Source: a virus. Taken from it: a stretch of 58,460 bases of DNA. The stretch spans positions 1 through 58,460 of the IMG/VR virus record IMGVR_UViG_3300008116_000046, one strand, 5' to 3'. Positions 46,701-52,678 of this stretch are shown here, one piece after another (the first letter of the stretch is position 1; each line of letters opens with the position of its first letter). Position numbers and translations under genes: made by a program. Below the pieces are notes generated by a model that was not told the DNA's origin, ran no database searches, and saw nothing but the letters and a program-made list of their open reading frames with translations.

Positions 46701-48480
46701 AAATTCAAAAGGTGTTGGAAATTATGTCGGAAGTGCAGGATCTGCTTTTGGAGCACTAAATCTAATAAATTCTGGCATAGGATATACTCCATCTTCGGGA
46801 AGCCTTGTATTTTCTAACGTAAATTTAGAAACTATTACGGGAGATGGAAGAAATGCGTCAGCAACTATTTTTATAACTAACGGAAAAGTATCTTCAGCTC
46901 TTATTAGCAACGGTGGAATAGGATATAAGATTGGCGATGTTCTCGGAATTTCGTCCGGATCATTAAATGTGGGGTCTGGGGCAAGAGTTTCTATATCAAG
47001 CATATCTTCAGTAAATGAAATAATAGTAGATAATGTCCAGGGAGACTTTATAGTTTCTGGAACACCATCGCTTCAATATAAAAATGATGTTGGTTCAACT
47101 GTCAATTTAAATATTGCAGCAAGTAATATAATTACAGTTTCTGATGGTTTGCATGTAAAAGTAAATCAAAAAAATCATGGGATGCATTCATCCCAAAATT
47201 ATGTAATTATTTCTGGCGTTGAGAGTGATATAAAACCAACAAAACTATCTCAAAATATTGTTGCTAGCACAATAACCTCCGGAGGTTCGATATATGTAGA
47301 TGACTCCAGCTACTTCCAATCTTTTGAAAATGTTGGAGTAGCTTCAACAAATCCAGGTTATTTGCTTATTGGAAATGAGATAATACCATACGAATCTACC
47401 TCAAATGGAGCAATTAATGGATTAATAGTAAAACCTGAAAAAGATTATGAAGTGGGAACTTTGGTTTATAAGTATGAATTGGGCGGAGTGTCTCTAAGAA
47501 GAATCAATAAGCAACATAATTTATCTCTTGTTGATACTTCAATTATTAAGGATCCAATAGAATTTGATTCATATCACGTTAAACTTGATATGTCTTCTGC
47601 TGGAATTGATAGATCTGTAGAGACCTCTTTACCAAAACTCTATATAAATGAATCTAAATCATCGGGAGGATTAAATATTTCTGCCTCCAAAAATATACAA
47701 TTTGAACTAATTCAACCAATAATCCCAAACACTACAGTCACTGGAACATCAATAAGTGGAGTAATTAGAACTACTCAAGGAACAAGTATAAATGGTAATG
47801 AATCTTCTTTCATAGATGTTGGTTTTGAACCAGTTTCAATATACGAAAATAATTATCTAGATTCCCCAAGGATCATCTGTTCAGATGTAAATGAGGTTCA
47901 GAATTTACTAGGAGAAAAATCATTCAACTTGAGAGTCAATTTATCTTCTACTGATAGTTTATTAAGTCCCACGATTGATGCAAGAGCATCATCAATTACT
48001 CTGGTTACAAATAGAGTCAATGATGTTATAGATGACTATGCACAGGATAATAGGGTTAATAGTCCAATTGATGATCCAACTTCATTTAAGTACATTTCGA
48101 AAGAGGTTCAATTAGAAACTTCCTCTACATCTATAAAAATTATATTAGATTCTCATTTGACTTCAAGTTCAAATATTCGCGCTTTTTATGCAATTAGCGA
48201 TAATCCTAATTTCTCGCCAATATTCATACCATTCCCCGGATATTTGAATTTAAACAAATATAAAGAAGTTATAAATTTTGAAGATAGTGACGGTCTTCCG
48301 GACAACTATATTTTACCTTCAACATTATCAACATTTAATAATGTTGATTTTAGAGAATGTACATTTACCGCAAATAATTTACCATCTTTCCGTTATTTCA
48401 GAATAAAACTAATAGGAACATCGAGCAGTCAAGTTCATGTTCCTAGAATTAAAAACCTAAGAGTTCTTGCTCTTGCATAA
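40771..48480 (+). CDS. Very large DUF4815-type tail protein (2569 aa)
   Basis: The N-terminus (MSQQTNLNVSPYFDDFDANN then YYKVLFKPGYPVQARELTTL and LQSILQNQIEKFGQHFFKDG) is the DUF4815 start known from cyanophage virion proteins in this gene position. At about residues 1645-1690 lies a poly-Pro run (PPPPPPPSYSYSPPPQP) and six or more AAP repeats, a flexible or collagen-like hinge. After it, ARDPLAQSFTVGSKGVFLSK starts another beta-rich domain. The protein ends IKNLRVLALA. Likely a baseplate or tail fibre component acting near host contact (inference). T4 gp9/gp10 are much smaller (288 and 602 aa). Confidence 0.75.
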   Translation: MSQQTNLNVSPYFDDFDANNDYYKVLFKPGYPVQARELTTLQSILQNQIEKFGQHFFKDGAKVIPGNTFYNNFYECVELENTYLGIPVSSYADQLVGSTITGLTSGITAVVNQVLLPQNSERGNLTLYLNYLQSSTVGSGTRFVEGEQLSSNNIVISQLLGTSNIPVGEPFGITVSRNCTSTGSSFSVNDGIYFIRGHFVRVSKETLILDQYSFTPNYRIGFFVNEQIINSDLDEELNDNSQGFNNYSSPGADRLKITVSLFKKSLDDFEDTNFIELARVRSGVIKYSSDKYTQYSGLAEEFARRTYDESGDYYIKPFDVVLKNSLNDKLGNSGIFNSTDLTDGGSVPSDDLALYQISPGKAYVRGYELEVISSSLIDVPKPRETKTLENQTIVYNTGPTFKLNRVYGSPKVGIGNNYVLSLRDSRVGNTGITSEGKEIGVARVYDFRLESGSYDSNNPNLNEWNISLYDIQTTTEITLNEAITLSTPTFVKGKNSGATGFLKTSVSNSTLMVLYQTTGEFSNFETLIFDGDETISRICRNVISYGISDVRSVYGTVGTGKTFSADVIQTTKFNVGIASIVPNNSSIIITSTNPLFSGKNVKVGEIIKYTNPQKLSLPYYAKVSGINTASIEAVGVTSVSNFIEGGIPSSNIIVNDLEILTTSLVSSQDNTLYSKLSKSNISNVDLTNSTLTIRKSFDNQIITSDKLIVSLSDPDESFLPFDEERYTLTNSNGTIQTLTKDKFSINGNTLTISNISFDLGGSTLVATIRKSKPKEKIKKKNRINYTIIDKSILEGSGTGQDTINNGLVYGNYPYGTRVEDDLISLNYPDVIEIHAIFESKGTSAANSPSLLLSSIGSQSGKTSDLIIGEKIIGESSGSVAILVERKTDSEIRYISKNNISFRIGETLLFEESNIKCILASSDSDSNDITTHYSFNSGQRSTFYDYSTVVKKSNFNSPTRQLKIYFSNAYYDSSDEGDITTRNSYFECDYSKEIAVVDNTRVTDIIDIRPRVSPYTATIDTRSPLEFYGRSFTTSENSSKNSLASDESIVLNDSFYLGRVDTIYLSKNGTLQTKLGASAENPERPVPIDDSLEIATINLPPYLYNASDAVINLTEHKRYRMHDIKVLEDRIRNLEYYTSLSLLESKTSNLLIQDSNGLNKFKSGFFVDNFSDDKAPIQDLSFGRNNSIDPSSQELRPNIDTQNINLLPFNDKIISVDDDNSIEGENVVINDGIITLRYTDTIWRSQDIATRTESVTPFILNYWKGSIELTPSTDTWFDSPVLLEAENFIADVGDADLYKKVYNLNESGALVTYNNWQTTWSGTPDRKTEENKTNLRQVTYQGWTTNTRIYNEKTITTFETGTTSRTGTKISLDPSIGSPISVGQRVVKRDNSQFIRSRNIQFEGKGLLPGTEVKAYFDGVDVTNNCFPKLLEIEMVSGTGKFQIGENIIASFNNGTTLQHNATLRACHPRHKSGPHAIINENDFKTYFKINPYTNVEIPNNYSETSDILNIDTYLLSDTSSSSYGGIVFPNMILEGATSKAKAKVLRTRLKVDYSSVVMGSFFIYPAKDSLVKFGTGTKTFKLSDQSSTDAQENFTASGFVETIQPTTISVRTYKLASREILETGQTQERVLKTDITQETVSRTSVDNTPPPPPPPSYSYSPPPQPAAPAAPAAPAAPAAPAAPAAPTQINYDGPVYAQGAQQRLVEAAAAVGLTGGLRSVAEQLGINNFERGGGGNVSKELGDKITNRLVGKGANICARDPLAQSFTVGSKGVFLSKCVIYFNSKPSTDGLTVDFELRSMSNGYVSSGPKPSDYILDGSQISKLPSEVNISNDGSVGTEFRFKHPIYLEGNKEYAIVLLSQSPDYSVFISRVNETDLITNSFVSNQEDFGSLFKSQNSTTWEPSQWEDLKYQLWRADFVRSGFVNFYNPKLTNETLNYSKKLFPDSVILNSRKLRIGLASSLPSNSGLVIGNTILQSNSKGVGNYVGSAGSAFGALNLINSGIGYTPSSGSLVFSNVNLETITGDGRNASATIFITNGKVSSALISNGGIGYKIGDVLGISSGSLNVGSGARVSISSISSVNEIIVDNVQGDFIVSGTPSLQYKNDVGSTVNLNIAASNIITVSDGLHVKVNQKNHGMHSSQNYVIISGVESDIKPTKLSQNIVASTITSGGSIYVDDSSYFQSFENVGVASTNPGYLLIGNEIIPYESTSNGAINGLIVKPEKDYEVGTLVYKYELGGVSLRRINKQHNLSLVDTSIIKDPIEFDSYHVKLDMSSAGIDRSVETSLPKLYINESKSSGGLNISASKNIQFELIQPIIPNTTVTGTSISGVIRTTQGTSINGNESSFIDVGFEPVSIYENNYLDSPRIICSDVNEVQNLLGEKSFNLRVNLSSTDSLLSPTIDARASSITLVTNRVNDVIDDYAQDNRVNSPIDDPTSFKYISKEVQLETSSTSIKIILDSHLTSSSNIRAFYAISDNPNFSPIFIPFPGYLNLNKYKEVINFEDSDGLPDNYILPSTLSTFNNVDFRECTFTANNLPSFRYFRIKLIGTSSSQVHVPRIKNLRVLALA
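45715..45835 (+). repeat. Poly-Pro and AAP hinge-coding repeat
   Basis: CCGCCTCCACCACCGCC is followed by GCAGCACCT/GCAGCACCC units repeated seven times from about 45767 to 45829, coding Ala-Ala-Pro. Three units use CCT and the next three CCC, which looks like recent slippage expansion. GC-rich within an AT-rich gene. Confidence 0.85.
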
Positions 48481-48483
48481 ACT

Positions 48484-48711
48484 ATGAAATATATTAAAGT
48501 AAAAGATAATAGTGATTTGGTAAGAGATGTTACCACAAATTCCATTATTAATACAAATGTAAATGAATATCAAAGATACTTATCTATGAAAATGGATAGA
48601 GATGCTGAGAGTAAAAAATTACAGAATTTTGAAAATGATTTGAATAATATTAAAGATGATATCAATGAAATAAAATCTCTACTAAGGAGTTTAATAAATG
48701 AATCCCGATGA
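48484..48711 (+). CDS. Small coiled-coil late protein (75 aa)
   Basis: MKYIKVKDNSDLVRDVTTNS then IINTNVNEYQRYLSMKMDRD, with KKLQNFENDLNNIKDDINEI at the end. The 'MKyikvkdn..LvRd..s.aIiN.N..ey..yl..k' start is conserved in cyanophages in this position. The second half is a coiled coil. Overlaps the next gene by 14 bases. Confidence 0.75.
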   Translation: MKYIKVKDNSDLVRDVTTNSIINTNVNEYQRYLSMKMDRDAESKKLQNFENDLNNIKDDINEIKSLLRSLINESR

Positions 48712-48880
48712 AATTAAATTGGAAAATTTGAGCAAAAGTTTTGAATATTTTAAATATTCCTCAGAAATAGATTCTATAGATGATATTGATAAATTAAAAG
48801 ATATTGCAAAATGTTATTATAAATTGTATTTAAAACAACAAGAAGTTGTTTTAAACCTTTCGTCTATGAATTTTTCATAA
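48698..48880 (+). CDS. Small helical protein (60 aa)
   Basis: MNPDEIKLENLSKSFEYFKY and onward; acidic helix then KLKDIAKCYYKLYLKQQEVV. The layout 'F.YekisreIdsi.d.e.Lk.iak.yykLYlkqqE.v' is a small conserved cyanophage protein beside gp13. Function unknown. Confidence 0.65.
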   Translation: MNPDEIKLENLSKSFEYFKYSSEIDSIDDIDKLKDIAKCYYKLYLKQQEVVLNLSSMNFS

Positions 48881-48883
48881 ATA
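48876..48883 (+). promoter_or_regulatory. Late promoter-like box (CATAAATA)
   Basis: CATAAATA overlaps the previous stop, 20 bases before the gp13 ATG; ACGAGG gives the ribosome site. Confidence 0.6.
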
Positions 48884-48902
48884 TTTTTACGAGGTAATAA
48901 AA

Positions 48903-49751
48903 ATGGCACAACCATCTACCAGGCAAGAATTAATAGATTACTGTAAAAGAAAACTTGGTGCCCCAGTTTTAGAGATAAATGTTGCTGACGAGCAAATTGA
49001 AGACTTGGTAGATGATGCTATACAATTTTTTCAAGAAAGGCATTTTGATGGCGTTTATCCCACATTCTATAAGTATAAAGTCACATCACAAGACATCGCT
49101 AGAGGAAGAGCAAGAGGATTAAATCAAAACTCTGTAGGTATTGTCACTACCACAGTATCAACTAATATAGTAGGAACTGCTGCTACATTTTCTTATGAAG
49201 AGAATAGCAATTACTTGCAAGTTCCGCCCAATGTTATAGGAGTAAATAAAATTTTCACCTTTGATGGTGCTAATACTATTACCCACAATATGTTTAGTGT
49301 TAAATATCAACTATTTTTAAATGATATTTATTATTGGGGAACTACTGAACTTTTAAGTTATGCAATGGTAAAAACATATTTGGAAGATTTGGATTTCTTA
49401 TTAAATACACAAAAACAGATAAGATTTAATAAGAGGCAAGATAGGTTGTATTTGGATATTGATTGGGGATCAGTAACAGAAAATCATTATTTTATTATAG
49501 ATTGTTATTCAACTTTAGATCCAAATGATTATTCAAGAGTTTGGAATGATTCATTCATAAAACCATATTTAACTTCTTTGATTAAAAGACAATGGGGACA
49601 AAATATGATGAAATTCACCGGAGTTAAACTTCCAGGTGGAGTGGAATTGAATGGAAGACAAATGTATGATGATGCTCAAAAAGAGATTGATATTTTAATG
49701 GAGAAGATGTCAAATACTTATGAGCTCCCTCCACTAGATATGATTGGTTAA
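48903..49751 (+). CDS. gp13: Neck protein gp13
   Basis: 282 residues, near T4 gp13 (309). MAQPSTRQELIDYCKRKLGA then PVLEINVADEQIEDLVDDAI and QFFQERHFDGVYPTFYKYKV: the conserved gp13 start 'tR..l.dYclRrLGaPVieINVd..QieDrvddAlq.fqeYH.D'. It joins the head to the tail with gp14. A short extra loop (about residues 78-100, SVGIVTTTVSTNIVGTAATF) has GS-like repeat character. ATG follows ACGAGG by nine bases. Confidence 0.92.
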   Translation: MAQPSTRQELIDYCKRKLGAPVLEINVADEQIEDLVDDAIQFFQERHFDGVYPTFYKYKVTSQDIARGRARGLNQNSVGIVTTTVSTNIVGTAATFSYEENSNYLQVPPNVIGVNKIFTFDGANTITHNMFSVKYQLFLNDIYYWGTTELLSYAMVKTYLEDLDFLLNTQKQIRFNKRQDRLYLDIDWGSVTENHYFIIDCYSTLDPNDYSRVWNDSFIKPYLTSLIKRQWGQNMMKFTGVKLPGGVELNGRQMYDDAQKEIDILMEKMSNTYELPPLDMIG

Positions 49752-49753
49752 TT

Positions 49754-51160
49754 ATGTTAAATCCATTTTTTCTACAAGGTTCCAAATCAGAGCAGGGTCT
49801 CATACAAGACTTAATTAATGAGCAATTGAGGATGTATGGAATAGAAGTTTATTATCTACCAAGAAAATATATAACAGAAAAAAAGGTAATTAGAGAGGTT
49901 ATTGAATCTGAATTTTCAAATGCATATCCAATAGAAGCTTACCTAGACAATTTTGAAGGTTATGGTGATAACACAACAATATTATCTAAATTTGGAATAC
50001 AAGCACTTAATGAAATTAATTTAATAATTTCTAGAGAGAGATTTAAAACTTATATTTCTCCATTAATAGAGAACATACCAAATATTAAATTATCTACAAG
50101 ACCTAAGGAAGGAGATTTAATTTATTTCCCTCTCGGGGATAGAATTTTTGAAATAAAATATGTCGAGCACGAAAAACCTTTTTATCAACTTCAAGGACTA
50201 TATACCTATCAGTTAAAATGCGAATTGTTCCGCTACGAAGATGAAATTATTGATACTGGAATAACAGATATTGATGACAATATAAATGGAAGTATAGGAG
50301 GAGATGTATCTCCAATTGGTCCAATACAAAAACTCCAAATGATAGGGGTGGGCATAACTGCAACCGCAAGCACTGGAATAGTAAATGGTGGAATTAGATT
50401 TATAACGGTAACCAATAGAGGAGGAGGTTATACTGGCATACCTGCCGTTGGAATTTCTTCTGCCCCAGCAAATACACAATCTGCTTCTGCAATCGCTAAG
50501 ATGATTGGAGGAATAGTCGTATGTAACGACAATACAAATCCATCCGCACAATCAGTACAAAGTGTTGAAATTACAAACCCAGGATATGGATATACTACAA
50601 CTCCTGGAGTTAGATTTATTGGTGGTGGTGGCAATGGAGCAACCGCAAAAGCAACTCTAGGAGATGGAATAGTAGGAATTATTACTATTACTAATTCGGG
50701 TTCAGGTTATGTAAATCCACCAACAATAACTTTTACTGGCATTTCATCAGTTTCTGCAGCAGCAACAGCAGTTGTTTCCGCTGCTGGATCAATTACTTCT
50801 ATTAGAATCACGAATGCCGGTCTTGGATATACACAGACACCAACAATTGTCATTGGTACTCCTTCAATTAATTCGAGTGGAAGTTTTATATTCAACGAAA
50901 TTGTAACAGGAAATCAAAGTGGAGTAACTGCTAGAGTTAGATCTTGGAATTCTATTACAAATGTGTTAGAGGTTTCTAATGTAAATGGACAATTTAATCC
51001 AGGAGAAAACATAGTAGGAACTGCATCAAGTGCTTCTCATTATTTGAGAAGAGTAGAAACCCTTTCGGTTAAAGATGGTTTTACAAATAATGACGAAATT
51101 GAAGATGAAGCAGATGAAATAATAGATTTTAGTGAAAGAAATCCCTTTGGGATGCCATAA
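49754..51160 (+). CDS. gp14: Neck protein gp14 with inserted beta repeats (468 aa)
   Basis: The first 165 residues (FFLQGSKSEQGLIQDLINEQ, RMYGIEVYYLPRKYITEKKV) are the typical gp14 N-terminus. Then residues about 210-380 hold at least four units ending in GYT-P: ITVTNRGGGYTGIPAVGISS, ITNPGYGYTTTPGVRFIGGG, ITNSGSGYVNPPTITFTGIS, ITNAGLGYTQTPTIVIG, separated by Gly/Ala turns such as GGGGNGATAKATL. T4 gp14 is 256 aa, so about 200 residues are added. Ends in acidic DEIEDEADEIIDFSERNPFG, the normal gp14 C-terminus. Confidence 0.87.
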   Translation: MLNPFFLQGSKSEQGLIQDLINEQLRMYGIEVYYLPRKYITEKKVIREVIESEFSNAYPIEAYLDNFEGYGDNTTILSKFGIQALNEINLIISRERFKTYISPLIENIPNIKLSTRPKEGDLIYFPLGDRIFEIKYVEHEKPFYQLQGLYTYQLKCELFRYEDEIIDTGITDIDDNINGSIGGDVSPIGPIQKLQMIGVGITATASTGIVNGGIRFITVTNRGGGYTGIPAVGISSAPANTQSASAIAKMIGGIVVCNDNTNPSAQSVQSVEITNPGYGYTTTPGVRFIGGGGNGATAKATLGDGIVGIITITNSGSGYVNPPTITFTGISSVSAAATAVVSAAGSITSIRITNAGLGYTQTPTIVIGTPSINSSGSFIFNEIVTGNQSGVTARVRSWNSITNVLEVSNVNGQFNPGENIVGTASSASHYLRRVETLSVKDGFTNNDEIEDEADEIIDFSERNPFGMP

Positions 51161-51163
51161 ATA
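51156..51163 (+). promoter_or_regulatory. Late promoter-like box (CATAAATA)
   Basis: CATAAATA at the end of gp14, about 45 bases before the gp15 ATG; AAGGAAAG precedes that start. Confidence 0.5.
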
Positions 51164-51208
51164 GAAAATAATCAATCAATTTATTAATATAGTAAGGAAA
51201 GTTAAAGT

Positions 51209-52210
51209 ATGTTTGAATATTTTTATCACGAAATTTTAAGAAGGACAGTTATTGCATTTGGTTCTTTGTTTAATGATATTAGTATCAAGCATACTGACAA
51301 CAATCAGAATGTAAAGAGTGTAATAAAAGTACCTCTTGCATATGGACCAACTCAAAAATTTCTTGCAAGATTAGAGCAATCGCCAGACTTGAACAAACCG
51401 GTTCAAATTACTCTGCCAAGAATGTCTTTTGAATTTACGGGATTAACATATGATTCCTCAAGAAAGGCGACAACGACTCAGACATTCACTATGAAATCGT
51501 CTTCAAATGGGACAGAAACTAAGAAGGCATATTTGCCAGTTCCATATAATATGCAATTTGAACTTAGTATTATGTCCAAATTGAATGATGATGCATTGCA
51601 AATCATTGAACAAATTTTACCATATTTTCAACCAGCATATGCTATGTCTGTAGAATTGGTGGAAGATATTGGAGAAAAAAGAGATATTCCTGTGGTTTTA
51701 GAAAGCATTAGTATGCAGGATGATTATGAAGGAAACTTTCTTACAAGAAGGGTGTTGTTATATACTTTAAGATTTACAGTAAAAACTTATCTTTTTGGAC
51801 CAGTTTCTTCCGCAACAAAAGATATTATCAAAAAAGCAACTATTGGTTATATTGCAGGCGATACTACAAATTCTCCAATACGAGAAGTTGTTTATTCTGC
51901 CCAACCAAGAGCAATTAAAAACTACACAGGCAACGTTCTGACTACATTAACTAAAGATATAAGTGCAGAGGATATATTAATTCAAGTCAATGATTCATCT
52001 TCTATACTCCCCAATACATATCTTGATATTGAAGGGGAAGAGGTGTTTGTAAAAATTATTTCAGCAAATACTTTGACTGTAGAAAGAGGAAGAGACGAAA
52101 CAACAGTTACTTCTCATCTAATTGGAGCAGAAGTAAAATCTATAACCTCATCTGATAATTTATTGGTAGAAGATGGTGACGATTTTGGTTTTAGTGGTTC
52201 AAATCTATAA
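51209..52210 (+). CDS. gp15: Tail sheath stabiliser gp15 with C-terminal extension (333 aa)
   Basis: Residues 1-230 match gp15: MFEYFYHEILRRTVIAFGSL, FNDISIKHTDNNQNVKSVIK, VPLAYGPTQKFLARLEQSPD, PYFQPAYAMSVELVEDIGEK. It caps the tail tube and sheath at the head end. T4 gp15 is 272 aa. The extra C-terminal part (about 240-330) contains a compact beta module with ANTLTVERGRDETTVTSHLIGAEV-like features, also seen in the giant protein (see findings). Complete. Confidence 0.87.
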   Translation: MFEYFYHEILRRTVIAFGSLFNDISIKHTDNNQNVKSVIKVPLAYGPTQKFLARLEQSPDLNKPVQITLPRMSFEFTGLTYDSSRKATTTQTFTMKSSSNGTETKKAYLPVPYNMQFELSIMSKLNDDALQIIEQILPYFQPAYAMSVELVEDIGEKRDIPVVLESISMQDDYEGNFLTRRVLLYTLRFTVKTYLFGPVSSATKDIIKKATIGYIAGDTTNSPIREVVYSAQPRAIKNYTGNVLTTLTKDISAEDILIQVNDSSSILPNTYLDIEGEEVFVKIISANTLTVERGRDETTVTSHLIGAEVKSITSSDNLLVEDGDDFGFSGSNL

Positions 52211-52215
52211 AATTT

Positions 52216-52650
52216 ATGAAAATGACAAAAAAATTCGATGGTTTGAATGAAACGTTTAATACTAGCGCAGAGATTGTATCTAAAAAAATAGACAGCAATA
52301 CAGAAAATATTGAAATATCTACAAATACTATTTCTGATGATATAAAAAAAGATTACATTTATACTAGAGGAAATTTATACTCTCTTATAGAAAAGGGTCA
52401 AGAAGCTATTAATGGGATCCTGGAATTGGCTCAGGAAAGTGAGATGCCGAGGGCATATGAAGTTGCTGGACAACTCATTAAAAGTGTCGCTGATGCAACG
52501 GACAAATTAATGGAACTGCAAAAAAAATTAAAGGATATTGAAGAAGATAAACCAAAAGGACCAACAACAGTGAATAATGCCTTGTTTGTAGGATCTACGG
52601 CAGAATTAGCAAAATTTTTAAAACAACAATCCCAAGAAACTGTAGAGTAA
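52216..52650 (+). CDS. gp16: Small terminase subunit gp16
   Basis: 144 residues. After an acidic/polar start (KKFDGLNETFNTSAEIVSKK) it has KKDYIYTRGNLYSLIEKGQE then AINGILELAQESEMPRAYEV and AGQLIKSVADATDKLMELQK: the conserved gp16 central coiled coil ('D..y.R..lydli.kgqeAi.gil.va.ese.pRayEVagqLiK...d'). It selects DNA for packaging and directs gp17. ATG at 52216 or 52222. Confidence 0.88.
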   Translation: MKMTKKFDGLNETFNTSAEIVSKKIDSNTENIEISTNTISDDIKKDYIYTRGNLYSLIEKGQEAINGILELAQESEMPRAYEVAGQLIKSVADATDKLMELQKKLKDIEEDKPKGPTTVNNALFVGSTAELAKFLKQQSQETVE

Positions 52651-52656
52651 TAAATA
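52649..52656 (+). promoter_or_regulatory. Late promoter-like box (AATAAATA)
   Basis: AATAAATA overlaps the gp16 stop, 22 bases before the next ATG. Confidence 0.55.
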
Positions 52657-52678
52657 TAAAAAGGTACTTCTCAATTCA

